From assembly GCA_963693365.1 (NCBI GenBank), contig CAVNZM010000003.1:6014001-6078000 (forward strand): a stretch of DNA of 64,000 nt, in the 5' to 3' direction. The translations under genes and the position numbers were made by a program. A model generated the notes under the pieces. The model did not search any database, was not told the DNA's origin, and saw only the letters and a program-made list of their open reading frames with translations. Positions 21,062-31,615 of this stretch are shown in pieces; position 1 is the stretch's first letter; the number at the start of each line of letters is the position of its first letter. The stretch is from Amoebidium appalachense (Eukaryota; Ichthyosporea).

Positions 21062-22784
21062 CAACGGTGGCCTCTGCACGTGCCATGCATTGCTGCGGGC
21101 TTGCGTATCCGAAATTGCTGGCATCTGTCCAGTCGTTGAATGTGTTGCTGGTGCTGTGGTCGGCCAGCTGGTCAAACACGTACCAGCGCGAGCGTGCATA
21201 CGGCATGTAGACGTACCACCCCGACCAGTTGTTCCAGCGCCATGGCACACACGAGTTGACAAGTGTGGTAGACACGTAGCTCGAGGTGTTTGTCGCTGCA
21301 CCCGGCATGGTCTTGGCCAAAAGATCCGCCCTCACCACCACAGATTCTGCCGACCGCACCCCATTGGAGACCATGACATCGTTTGTGTTGATGTCACCAG
21401 ACACACAGTTAAGATTGGGCGCACTGCTGGTGGTTTCGTAGCAAACCTTTGTATAACCGTTTGTGTCTGCGTACGCGACTATTGCCGCCCAATGATTTGT
21501 TCCGGCTGGGTTGGATACCGAGGCGCCCGCCGAAAAGGCTCTCCTTGCCAGCTGTACCCAGGGGGCTCGGGTGGTCTGCGGCACAACGCACACGTAGTCC
21601 CAACTCCCGCAGTCAAGCATGCGTGTCCACCTGTCCTGCGACGACTGCACCTCGGCAAACTTGCTGGGGTCGTACCGTCCGAACGCGTTGCTGTACTCGC
21701 AGTAGATCAGGTACAGCGGCGTGCGGCTCGCTGACATGCTTGCACACGTCATGGCCACGGCCCCTGCAGCCACACTTCCGATCTGGGGCCGCCGGCACGC
21801 CACGAAGCCCGGCTTTGGGACCAGGTAGAAAAATACGGACGCCGTCATCTGACGGGACTCGCCTTCGGGTCTAACAGGGGGCGTGGACATGTCTAAGGTT
21901 CCGACCCCGTAGACAGCCACCGGCTCGGTGTTGTTCTTGCTCACTATCTTGCATGGCATCAGCCCATGCTCCTTAGTCACACAGAAGCCCCCCCACACCG
22001 GTCCATACGGGTCGCACTGGAACATCACGGCATTGCGCGGTGGCACCCCCCGGCGCACCAGCGTGTAGGTCTCAAACTCCACCTCGTTGCACGCCAGCCG
22101 CCGCACGTCCCGCCCGATGGCTTCGGGATCCATACAGTGCAGCGTCACGTTGCGCACGCCCACCTCGCTGTAGCTGCTGGCCGTCTGTGCGCCGATGCAC
22201 ACGTAGCTGCTGCTGGGCGACACGGACGTCGTCACAGCCGTGCTTGTGACGGTCTTTGTGGCTTCCCCGTGCACGTACGTCACCCGCTGGTCCCGGACCA
22301 CGTCAATCACAACTGGCGTCCAGGCTCCCGCCGTCGTGTACGTGGAGTCGAGATCCACGGACTGCGTGAGCGTCTCGGTGCTCAGCGTACCTACCTGGCC
22401 GTCCATAGTCAGCCGAAGGTCCACGTTGGTGCTTCCACTGCTCGATGCGTGCCCCAGAACGGGACTCCACACGGCCGCCCATATCTTGGTTCCCGGCAGC
22501 GCCGTGAAGCGCTTGACCCGCACCTCGAAGCTGAGCGTAAACCGGCGGCCCGCATGCAGGGGCCAGAACACATAGCCCAGCTGGCTGGCCGTGCCCGGGG
22601 TCAGCCGGATCTCCCCCCCTGTCTTGTCCAAGTACGCACATCCTCCCAGGTGGCCTGTGGCCGGGGCCTGCCAGCCCGTGGCCGCCCACACGTCCGGGGT
22701 CTCCCAGACGAGGCACCGCGATCCCTGCTGGCTGGTGGGCAGCCACGCAATGCGAGCTGTAAGGGCACTCACACGGTCGCCCAT
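20919..22784 (-). CDS. surface/fibre-like paralog 1, 3' end replaced by copia sequence
   Basis: From ATG 22784 the protein starts with a short helix (MGDRVSALTARI), then a beta-rich domain with LGGCAYLDKTGGEIRLT and GYVFWPL, then a second module marked by NEVEFETYTLVRRG, HGLMPCKI, FFYLVPKPGFVACRR, DYVCVVPQTT and WRWNNWSGWYVY. Paralogs 2 and 3 share this order. The native gene ends near 21062; the last 48 or so residues up to TGA at 20919 come from the copia fragment. The stalk-like N-terminus and beta-sandwich-like pattern suggest a virion or cell-surface attachment protein; no known family is matched with certainty. Confidence 0.7.
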   Translation of the reverse strand: MGDRVSALTARIAWLPTSQQGSRCLVWETPDVWAATGWQAPATGHLGGCAYLDKTGGEIRLTPGTASQLGYVFWPLHAGRRFTLSFEVRVKRFTALPGTKIWAAVWSPVLGHASSSGSTNVDLRLTMDGQVGTLSTETLTQSVDLDSTYTTAGAWTPVVIDVVRDQRVTYVHGEATKTVTSTAVTTSVSPSSSYVCIGAQTASSYSEVGVRNVTLHCMDPEAIGRDVRRLACNEVEFETYTLVRRGVPPRNAVMFQCDPYGPVWGGFCVTKEHGLMPCKIVSKNNTEPVAVYGVGTLDMSTPPVRPEGESRQMTASVFFYLVPKPGFVACRRPQIGSVAAGAVAMTCASMSASRTPLYLIYCEYSNAFGRYDPSKFAEVQSSQDRWTRMLDCGSWDYVCVVPQTTRAPWVQLARRAFSAGASVSNPAGTNHWAAIVAYADTNGYTKVCYETTSSAPNLNCVSGDINTNDVMVSNGVRSAESVVVRADLLAKTMPGAATNTSSYVSTTLVNSCVPWRWNNWSGWYVYMPYARSRWYVFDQLADHSTSNTFNDWTDASNFGYASPQQCMARAEATVELDCDFTAPTSTCVKVLTSTVTSTNFTRTQLPTLEWGCHLHLILSKT

Positions 22785-22807
22785 AATGCAGTCCCCCACA
22801 AAATGTG

Positions 22808-24411
22808 CTAGGCGAGCATGGCCATGTTCAGGTACCAGCCACAGGCAGCGTGCCAGCGCCACACCAGCAGGTTGGTGTCCGTGTAGTCGGCGTTGGTGTA
22901 CGGCGTTGGCGATACACGCGGCTTGGCGTTCTCGAACACGTCGGTGCGGATGATGGACGCCCCGTCCCGCCACGTGGTCTAGGCCGGCCACGACGGGGCC
23001 GGCTTGAAGTAGTACCCCCGCCCCAGTGCCGGCTTGTACGAGTAGTCCACGGCCATGAGCGTGACCCCTTTTGCGGCCGCCATGCGCTCGCCCTCCGCCA
23101 CGATCTCGTCCACGTCCAGGCCCGTGAAGGTAGTCGCCGGTGACCACTCACCACCTACAGAACTTGTGCAGACGCCTCGTGGGAGCGTCACGTACCGCCC
23201 CTTGGTGGTCTGCGGGACGACGCACACGTACTCCCACGACCCGTCGTCTGTAAGCGTGATAGCGCCCATGTATTCACACAGGATCGAACCCCCCGGCTCG
23301 TACGAGCCGTACGTGAACGTGTCCGTGCGTTCCAGAGAGATGAGGTACAGGGCGCCACGCTCTTGCGCTGCCCGTGGTTTGCCGATGTACAGCGCGCTAT
23401 TGGGCGGTCCCCCGATCTGCCGCCTGCGCGTTGCAGCAAACCCGGCCTTGGGCACGACATAGAAGAACGTTGTGCTTGAGTAGGTCGCCCCACCCAGGGC
23501 GTAGTACGCCGTCATCGGGCTTCCGGTCGCCGAAATCTTGCACGGCACCATGCCGTGTGCTGATGCGCAGAACCCCGCATAGATCGGCCCCAGATTAACA
23601 TGTACCCCAAACGTCACGGCCCCCGGCGGCGGTTGGCTCGCACGCACAAGCGTGTGCGTGGGAAACTCGAGCTCGTTGATTGGCCGTCAGCGCGGCGTCG
23701 CACCCGGGCGACGGCGTGTTGGTGGTAAGCGTGATGTTGCGCACGGCGTGCTCGCACGAGAGCCCGCCCGTGCGTGCGCACAGTGAGAGGATGGTCGCGC
23801 GCGTGGGGGCAGGCTGTGTGGGCGTCTGGGTGTGCAGCTGCGTCCAGCCCGCTCCCTTGTCCAGCAGCACCTGCAGCCCGTTGATCTTGGCGGCAAACCG
23901 CACCATGCACGTCCACCACACCCCGTTGGTGCCGGCTCGGGGGTACGTGGCTGTGCCCAGCACCGTGGCGCCAAAGTACACCCGCGGCTGCGCCTCGTAC
24001 TCGTCAAACGTCAGCCGGTACGCCCCGGGCTGCAGCAGCTCGTCTTCCCCCTGGTATCGCTGGCCGGAGTACCGTTGCCCCAAGCTAAACCAGTTGGCCC
24101 ACAAGGCATCGGCACCGCTGGTCGTGCCGTCGCCGGCCCTGAACTGGAAAGCAAGCTGGAAGTTGTCCACGGGTGGCAATACCCACACCACATAGCCGTG
24201 CTGGCTGCCCTGCTTGTCTGTCAGCCGGATCTCCCCGCCCGCCCTGTTCATGTACGCAGTCCCCCCCCAGCACGCCCGCCGCCGGCGCCACCCACGCCGT
24301 GCCCTGCTGCGTGGCGCTCCACGTTTCGGCGTTCTCAAGCACCAGCGTCGTCGTGTGCCGCCCTGCCAGCTTGTCGATTCGCGCGTCCAGCGTCGCCAGC
24401 CGGTCCGCCAT
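22808..24411 (-). pseudogene. surface/fibre-like paralog 2, two frameshifts and one in-frame TAG
   Basis: The start MADRLATLDARIDKLAG at 24411 is lost to a frame change at about 24265; the next frame has GTAYMNRAGGEIRLT through RNITLTTNTPSP and shifts again near 23680. The third frame has NELEFPTHTLVRAS, HGMVPCKI, FFYVVPKAGFAATRR and EYVCVVPQTT up to a TAG at 22979. The same frame then continues to a second TAG at 22808 with a tail ending in WRWHAACGWYLNM, matching the C-termini of paralogs 1 and 3. Three lesions argue for decay. Its end lies 23 bp from the start of paralog 1. Confidence 0.75.
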
Positions 24412-24444
24412 TGCCCACTGCGCACATTTGTTTTGCCCTACTCA

Positions 24445-25232
24445 ATGGCGGACCGCCTCGCCCGCCTCACACAGCGCATCCTCAACCTCGAGGGCTCGCC
24501 CCCCCGATGTGTGCTCCAGGAGAACCCCGAGAACTGGGCCCGCACCAACTGGGCGTGCCCCACCACCGGCACGCTCGGCGGCAGCGCCTACATGAACAGG
24601 GCCAATGCCGAGATCCGCCTCACCGACCGCGCCGCCAACCAGACCGGCTACGTGTACTGGCCCGTGTGCCCCGGGCAGCGCTTCGTGCTGTCCTTCAAGT
24701 TCAGGACCGGCGCCGGATCCACCCCGCAGAAGGAGGCCCTGTACGTGTCGTGGAACCAGGCCAACTCGTTCCCAAACGGAGCCGTAGCCGGCAAGGAGTT
24801 CCGCCTGCAGTTCAATCCGGGGTCCGGCAAGGTCGTGTCCTACCAGCCCAACGGCTCGTTCAACTTCACCGGCTGGCCCAGCAACGGCACCAACGGCGCC
24901 TGGCAGACGTGCGTCGTCAGCGTCGCCCCGGACGCCGGCTACGTGTTCTGTTCGCTCGGTCGGCGGCGCCTGACATATACATTGGCCGACCTGACACCCG
25001 CGTCCACCGCCAGTACCTTTCTCTCGCTGTGCGCCTACACATCCACGGCCGACTACACCGAGCACGCCGTCAAGGACATCGAGCTGTGGACGTACGACCT
25101 GGGCGTGCCCGGCCGCGACGCCCGCTCGCTCGTGCTCAACGAGATCGACGGGCCCGGCTACCGCTGGGTCCGCAGCCCCCGCGTGCCGCCCGGGGCCGTG
25201 ACGTTTGGGATAATCTACGAGGAGGGTCCTAC
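24445..25232 (+). pseudogene. surface/fibre-like paralog 3, 5' part, cut by a copia insertion
   Basis: It is divergent from paralog 2, with only about 33 bp between the two start codons. ATG 24445 gives MADRLARLTQRILNLEG, then LGGSAYMNRANAEIRLT, GYVYWPV, and the start of the second module (LNEIDGPGYRWVRSPRV, PPGAVTFGIIYEEGP). At 25233 the LTR of a complete copia element begins. The reading frame picks up after the element at 31621, where the next residues match the paralogs. The gene is therefore a clean insertion knockout. Confidence 0.85.
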
Positions 25233-25940
25233 TGTCATCTTCACTTAATTCTCAGCAAGACTTAGAAGTTGAGTTTGGTATTTATTTATTAGTTGTTGTA
25301 GTTTGTTTCCTTTTCCTTTCTTCATTTCTTTCTTTCTTTTCCGTTTCCGTGTACACGACATCTTAGATCTGTGTACGTATCGACATACTTAGCTCGCGCA
25401 CACGTATTGTCGTTTGCGTCAAAATCTATATATGTCATCCAATCATATCTCGTTTGTATTTTCCCAAATATAGTAACTTACATTCCTTTCTCATTCCTTT
25501 CCCACGACGTAGCATTGTGCTATGTTCTTCAACTATTAGGAATAATTATATTTAGACGTGTTATGATAAGAACATGTATAAATATATGTTATGAATTAAT
25601 AGTTACATAAGTGGTTTCATTTTATTAAATGTTTCCGTGCTTTTATTAGAAGTTTCTTTCATTAGAGGATTGAGTTTTATATTCTAAATGTCGACAGACA
25701 TTTTATTCGATATATTTTACACTCATAGTTTTCATTCTTTTGATTGGTTTATCGTTTCACATTCCCAAGTATAAAAGGGACCTCATCTTGAAATAAATCA
25801 TAAGCAGTCGTATTCACTTCCTATGGTTCCAGAAATCGTTCCTCCTCTCCGGTTGTGTTTTTCCCGTGTGTCTTTGTGTTGTGTTCTACATAACACCCAT
25901 CTGTGCTCTCTGCTTCTCCGTTTACCCACACAAAATAACA
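25233..25940 (+). repeat. 5' LTR of copia family A copy 2
   Basis: TGTCATC...AATAACA, the same length as the 3' LTR, preceded by CCTAC. It holds the TATA-like AAGTATAAAAGGG and AATAAA. The sequence right after it, GGTTTACGGCCCC, should be the primer binding site; it does not match a standard tRNA 3' end. Confidence 0.95.
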
Positions 25941-26016
25941 GGTTTACGGCCCCTTTGCACGCTAACACACAATCTCGCTACAACCGCGAAAATCTCTCAG
26001 TCTTACTGCTTCAATC

Positions 26017-28827
26017 ATGACTGACAAACCGTCGTATATCAACCTTCCAATATGGAATCCGTCCGAGAAACGAGACGAGAAACGTCTTAATTATTTCGAG
26101 TGGGAGCCACTCATTCACCGGTTCATTAGAACCACCATTGCCGAGAAATTCGTTGACGCTATCAAGAGGCCACAGTGGGTTGACGGTGCTGAAGCCAACC
26201 AGTGGCTAGGCTACACCACCAAGGACTCCTACAAGAAAGCTTCCGACGTCCTCGACCAGATCCTCAACCAGTCCGTCCACCCGACCGAGCTCTACGACTC
26301 CGGCCGGATGCAAGACGGTGTCCACGGTGGTGAAGTCTTCCACAACCTACGTATGGTGTATGTAGCAGAGAAGGAGGCCCGAGTCACCCAGATTCAAGTC
26401 ACCTTCGAGGAGCTTGAACTACGAGACTACCCCAACGTCACAGCATACCTCACCCGTCTCCAACGTCTGGCTACGACACTTGCCTGCCTCGACGAACCCG
26501 TCCAGCACAAGGATGTCGTACGTAAGTTCTTCCTCCACATCCGGAAGAACACAGCCCTGGACTGCCCCGACATTGAACGTCTCTGCTCCGACTACTGGAT
26601 GAACAACAAGGCCTACCCGTCCTTCAACATGCTCATCAGTGACATCCGAGGAGCTGAAATCCGTGCCGGCCTCATCGACGCAGGCACAGGTGCAACCGTC
26701 AACAACCGTCCCCTCCGTGCACTCCAGAGCAGAGTGCTTCCCCCCGGTGACCTCCGTAACCGTATTCCTCGACGTGAGCATACACCTCACCGTTCCCCGT
26801 CCCGTTCCCGTGATCCTCGTCCTCCCTCCAAGTCACCCGGCCCCCGTTCAACTTCCCCTTACCACCGTGGTAACAGGGACAACCGTAACCGACAGCAGAA
26901 CACCAACAGTGTGAAGTGTTCCTACTGCCATGAGCCCCACCACATCACAGCATGCCCGGAGCCTGGCTGCACAGTTGCTCGTCGTGCCAAGCAGGAGAAA
27001 GGTGACAAGAGTGTGAAATTTGCACTCATCTCCTCCACCGGCACACCTGACAGTAACGACCCCGTCTGGGACAGTGCTTGTAATGCACACATCTGCCCCA
27101 TCAAGGAGTATTTCTCCTCCCTTACCCCGTGTCCTCCCACCCCCATTCACGGCCTCGGCACAGTCAATGCCAAACAACGTGGCATCATCAACATGACACT
27201 GCACTACAACGGCCACCCAACACCGTGCAGCATCAATGCTTACTACGTACCCGAGGCACCGTCTTTCCTCGTGTCTACCTCCATGGCATCAGCTGCCGGC
27301 CTCCTAGGTCATTGTGACGATACAGACAACCACCCGTCGTTCCTCTACAGCCGTAATGGTGACATTATTACAGATCTCACCCCCCTCGACGGTCTCTACT
27401 ACATCACTGACTATGTGATTGAGACTCCTAAACACCCGGGGGTCCAAGCCTACACAGCAAGGACTCAACCACCCGACGACCTCACCCTTTGGCACAACCG
27501 TCTCGGCCACCGTGCCCTCTCCACCGTCACCAGGATGGCCAAGGATGAGCTTGTCATCGGCATGCCCCCCTCCCTCAAGTCACCCGACAACAGTGACTGC
27601 TTCGGCTGCATGTCTGGCAAGTCCACCAAGGCCCCCTTTCCCGGCACCCGTTCCAAGTTCACCATTCCCGGTGCTAAGTGGCACCTGGACTTCTTCGAAG
27701 CTCCCTGTGCTTCCTACGGAGGCTACAAGGTTGCTCTGGTGTGTGTTTGTGATGCCACCGGTTACACCACCGTGTTCCCCCTTTACAACCGTGGTGAAAC
27801 CCTCAGCCACATTCAGTCTCTCGTTGAAACCATCGAACGTCAGACACCTGAGATCGTCACCCATCTTCGGTTTGACTCCGGCTCTGAATTCACCTCCAAG
27901 GACACCGAGGCCTACTGCAAGCAGAAAGGCATCATCATGGAGTTTGCCCCCGTCGACACACCACAACACAATGGTGTTGTTGAACGGAAGATGAGAGAAC
28001 TGCAAGAGACAGTCCGTTGCTTCCTCCATGCCGACAAGGACCAACCTCTCTCTCCCAAGTTGTGGGTTGCTGCTCTCAAGCATACAAGCTACATCATCAA
28101 CGTCACACCGTCATCTGCTGCCAACGGCAACACTCCCTTCGAGGCCTTCCACGGCTTCAAACCCGACGTCTCCCAGCTCCACGTGTTCGGCTCCCCTGCC
28201 TATGTGCATGTTCCCCGGTCAAAGAGGAACAAGCTGGCATCAACCGTCAGAGTCGGCACCTACGTCGGCTGGGACCTACCCTCCAAGGCACACAAGATCC
28301 TCGACCATGCCAGCAACCAAATCAAGATCTGCCGTGATGTGATCTTCGACGAGTCGAAATTCACGGGCAGCACCAATCAGGTCTCCGTTCCCCCCAAACC
28401 CGATCTGCCGACATTGGACCCCCCCTCCGAAGACGACGATGAAACTCCGTCTGTGGTCATCTCCCAACCGTCCTGGCACAACCAACCAGCCCCGGTTGAA
28501 CCCGTGCCTCCCCCGAGCCCCCCCCCCCCACTGGCCAACAACCCTTGCTGCCGGCCCCCCCGTTGCTGTGCATCAACCCGGCTACATGACTCCGGTTCGT
28601 CCTGGGTCCCCCACCTTCCACTCGGCCACGAGCAGCCCTGTGGACACCGATGCCCCCCTCACCACCGGTCCTATTCCTGGCTTCCATGCCCCTATCCCGG
28701 CCTCCACCACCTACCCGGCCACCACCCCCCTCAAGGACCCCCCCACGCCCAACCTTCGTCGGTCTACACGTCTCACCAAGACTCCAACGGCACTGGTCAG
28801 CATCGTAGCACCGACCATCAACATTGA
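26017..28827 (+). CDS. copia family A Gag and 5' part of Pol (protease, integrase)
   Basis: From ATG 26017 there is a UBN2-like Gag helical region, a basic Ser/Pro/Arg linker, a zinc knuckle CSYCHEPHHITAC, a protease-like DSACNAHICP (DSA in place of the usual DSG), the integrase HHCC region (WHNRLGH...CFGC) and the DDE core (LDFFEAP, DSGSEF, TPQHNGVVERK). The frame leaves the expected path in C-runs near 28550, where the last 80 or so residues are out of frame compared with copy 1. Gag and integrase are intact here; the RT half is intact in copy 1. Confidence 0.9.
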   Translation: MTDKPSYINLPIWNPSEKRDEKRLNYFEWEPLIHRFIRTTIAEKFVDAIKRPQWVDGAEANQWLGYTTKDSYKKASDVLDQILNQSVHPTELYDSGRMQDGVHGGEVFHNLRMVYVAEKEARVTQIQVTFEELELRDYPNVTAYLTRLQRLATTLACLDEPVQHKDVVRKFFLHIRKNTALDCPDIERLCSDYWMNNKAYPSFNMLISDIRGAEIRAGLIDAGTGATVNNRPLRALQSRVLPPGDLRNRIPRREHTPHRSPSRSRDPRPPSKSPGPRSTSPYHRGNRDNRNRQQNTNSVKCSYCHEPHHITACPEPGCTVARRAKQEKGDKSVKFALISSTGTPDSNDPVWDSACNAHICPIKEYFSSLTPCPPTPIHGLGTVNAKQRGIINMTLHYNGHPTPCSINAYYVPEAPSFLVSTSMASAAGLLGHCDDTDNHPSFLYSRNGDIITDLTPLDGLYYITDYVIETPKHPGVQAYTARTQPPDDLTLWHNRLGHRALSTVTRMAKDELVIGMPPSLKSPDNSDCFGCMSGKSTKAPFPGTRSKFTIPGAKWHLDFFEAPCASYGGYKVALVCVCDATGYTTVFPLYNRGETLSHIQSLVETIERQTPEIVTHLRFDSGSEFTSKDTEAYCKQKGIIMEFAPVDTPQHNGVVERKMRELQETVRCFLHADKDQPLSPKLWVAALKHTSYIINVTPSSAANGNTPFEAFHGFKPDVSQLHVFGSPAYVHVPRSKRNKLASTVRVGTYVGWDLPSKAHKILDHASNQIKICRDVIFDESKFTGSTNQVSVPPKPDLPTLDPPSEDDDETPSVVISQPSWHNQPAPVEPVPPPSPPPPLANNPCCRPPRCCASTRLHDSGSSWVPHLPLGHEQPCGHRCPPHHRSYSWLPCPYPGLHHLPGHHPPQGPPHAQPSSVYTSHQDSNGTGQHRSTDHQH

Positions 28828-30380
28828 CCAGCTCCCCAAGGGCATTCAAAAGCTTTGCAACGGTCCCAACGGTGATGCCGTCATAGCTGCCCTCACCTCC
28901 GAGTACCAAGCCTTCATCACCAAGGATGTCTTCACCATTGTTGATCCCCCCCTGGTGCCAACATCATCAAGTTCAAGTGGATTGTGACTGAGAAAGTCCT
29001 CAACTCAGCCGGTGACACCAAGATCAAAGCTCGTGGTGTTGCAAAGGGCTTCACTCAAGTCTACGGTGTTGACTACGGTGACACCTCTTCCCCCGTGGTG
29101 ATGTCCTCCTCCGTCCGTGCCCTCCTTGCCATCGGTGTGGACGGCAACCATGAGATTCATCAACTCGACGTCTCAACTGCCTTCCTCAACAGTCCTCTTC
29201 AAGAAGACATCTACATTGAGCCACCACCTGGCTTCATCACCCCCGGCAACGAACACAAGGTCTGGAAACTTAAGAAGGCACTCTACGGGCTCAAGCAAGC
29301 ATCACTGGCCTGGTATGAGTACTTCGACAAGGTCCTCCTTGCTCACGGTCTCGAACGTCTCCGTTCAGATCCATGTGTCTACATCAAGACCTTCCCCAAC
29401 GGTGACATCATCCTCACTGGCAACTATGTGGACGACGTCATCATCATCTGCACGGCCAACTCCTCCCACACCAAGGATCTAGTAGACCACATCATGAAGT
29501 CAGCTCTCTGCAAGGTTGACCTTCCCGACATCTTCCTTGGCACCCAGCTCATCCACACCCCCGGTCACCTCAAGCTGCTTCAGCAATCCTACATCAACGA
29601 CATCGTCAGAGACTTCAACCTCAACGATGCTCACCCCAAGGCTACTCCCATTCCCGTCGGCACCGTCATCACCATCAACGAGAACGACTCACCACCCATC
29701 AAGGTTCCCTACCGTGAACTACTCGGCCGTCTTTTGTGGGTTGCTCGTTGTTCCCGGCACGACATCTCCTTTGCCATCGGCTACCTCGGTAGATTCAGTG
29801 CCAACCCCACCAAACTTGCATGGGAATGTCTACTCCGTGTAGTTCGTACCTCATCGGCACTTCCAACCTCGGCCTTCACTACGACAAGTCTGCTTCCGAC
29901 GACAACACCCCCTTGCTGGAGTGTTATTCTGATGCTGACTTTGCCAACTGCCCCAACACCCGTCGTTCAACCACCGGATACGTCATCTTCCTCAAGGGCA
30001 TACCCATCACATGGTATTCGAAGCTGCAGTCCATCACGGCAACATCCACCACCGAGGCTGAGCTTCTGGCCATCAATGCTGCTGTTCAAAACGTCATCTG
30101 GCACCGTGATCTCCTCCGTGAACTCGGCTACCCGATGACCGACCCCACCCCCGTCTACTGTGACAACCAGTCCACCATTGCCCTCCTGCACACCAACAGC
30201 ATCAAGCACCGGACCAAACACATTGCAGTCCGTTACCACAACACGAAGGACTACATCAAGAGTGGGGATGTGGTCGTCACCTACGTGTCCAGCAAAGACA
30301 ACGTGGCTGACATCTTCACCAAGCCCCTGCCCGGGCCCTCCCACGAGCAGCACCGTGATTCACTCAGTCTTCGTGACTGA
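28565..30380 (+). pseudogene. copia family A RT and RNase H, frame-broken
   Basis: The RT and RNase H motifs of copy 1 are all present (YGLKQA, YVDD, TEAELLA, DIFTKPLP) but spread over three frames. One break is a C-run at 28946-28952 with seven C against eight in copy 1. Another is a missing G near 29846, where copy 1 reads GTTCGGTACC. Copy 2 also lacks a few bases just before the stop (SLRD versus SLRVSLRD ends). A long C-run follows the stop. Confidence 0.85.
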
Positions 30381-30381
30381 G

Positions 30382-30426
<45 letters not shown>

Positions 30427-30907
30427 TCATCTACAGTGGTCTTCAAGTAGGTTGGGGCCCTGGCCAGTGGTCTACACATCACCGTGTAGAGACACCTCCC
30501 AACGAAAGTCTACTGCTGTCTTCATCGATCTTCAGTGTGTGCATCTTCAGTGGGGATCTCTTCTCCACCATCCGTCGTTTATTTATATACCACCATATAT
30601 ATAATGTATTTATCATTAGCCACCAACACGTCACACATACACTAGTTGTTTCTTCTATATATATTTATATATCACGTCATTGGCTACCGTCATCTTCCGA
30701 GTCTTCAGAGGCAACCGTCGTTGTGTGCTTCTTCCGTTTTGGTTTTCTTCCCCGGCTTGCACCTTCAAGTCTTCTCCATTGTCTTCTCGAGTGGGGAAAC
30801 TTGACTGTGACTTCACGGCACCTACTTCTACATGTGTGAAAGTCTTAACATCAACAGTCACATCAACAAACTTCACGAGAACCCAACTTCCAACCCTTGA
30901 GTGGGGA

Positions 30908-31615
30908 TGTCATCTTCACTTAATTCTCAGCAAGACTTAGAAGTTGAGTTTGGTATTTATTTATTAGTTGTTGTAGTTTGTTTCCTTTTCCTTTCTTCAT
31001 TTCTTTCTTTCTTTTCCGTTTCCGTGTACACGACATCTTAGATCTGTGTACGTATCGACATACTTAGCTCGCGCACACGTATTGTCGTTTGCGTCAAAAT
31101 CTATATATGTCATCCAATCATATCTCGTTTGTATTTTCCCAAATATAGTAACTTACATTCCTTTCTCATTCCTTTCCCACGACGTAGCATTGTGCTATGT
31201 TCTTCAACTATTAGGAATAATTATATTTAGACGTGTTATGATAAGAACATGTATAAATATATGTTATGAATTAATAGTTACATAAGTGGTTTCATTTTAT
31301 TAAATGTTTCCGTGCTTTTATTAGAAGTTTCTTTCATTGGAGGATTGAGTTTTATATTCTAAATGTCGACAGACATTTTATTCGATATATTTTACACTCA
31401 TAGTTTTCATTCTTTTGATTGGTTTATCGTTTCACATTCCCAAGTATAAAAGGGACCTCATCTTGAAATAAATCATAAGCAGTCGTATTCACTTCCTATG
31501 GTTCCAGAAATCGTTCCTCCTCTCCGGTTGTGTTTTTCCCGTGTGTCTTTGTGTTGTGTTTTACATAACACCCATCTGTGCTCTCTGCTTCTCCGTTTAC
31601 CCACACAAAATAACA
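30908..31615 (+). repeat. 3' LTR of copia family A copy 2
   Basis: It matches the 5' LTR in length and, by eye, almost every base, and is preceded by the polypurine GAGTGGGGA. It is followed by the CCTAC target duplication and then by the remainder of the interrupted gene. Confidence 0.95.

Larger units (their letters stand above)
25233..31615 (+). mobile_element. complete Ty1/copia retrotransposon, family A, copy 2
   Basis: The element has two 708-bp LTRs (25233-25940 and 30908-31615), a Gag-Pol region and a 5-bp target duplication CCTAC on both sides (25228-25232 and 31616-31620). Near-identical LTRs and an intact duplication mean a recent insertion. It interrupts surface-like paralog 3 in the same orientation. 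The coding region has at least three frame lesions relative to copy 1, so this copy is probably not autonomous as read. Confidence 0.97.

Noticed and set aside
21966-22811. 281-codon plus-strand frame
   Set aside because: Antisense of surface-like paralog 1, His/Arg-rich without domain features.
23832-25265. 477-codon plus-strand frame
   Set aside because: Shadow of paralogs 2 and 3: Pro/Arg/His-rich with no domain, overlapping real coding frames on both strands.
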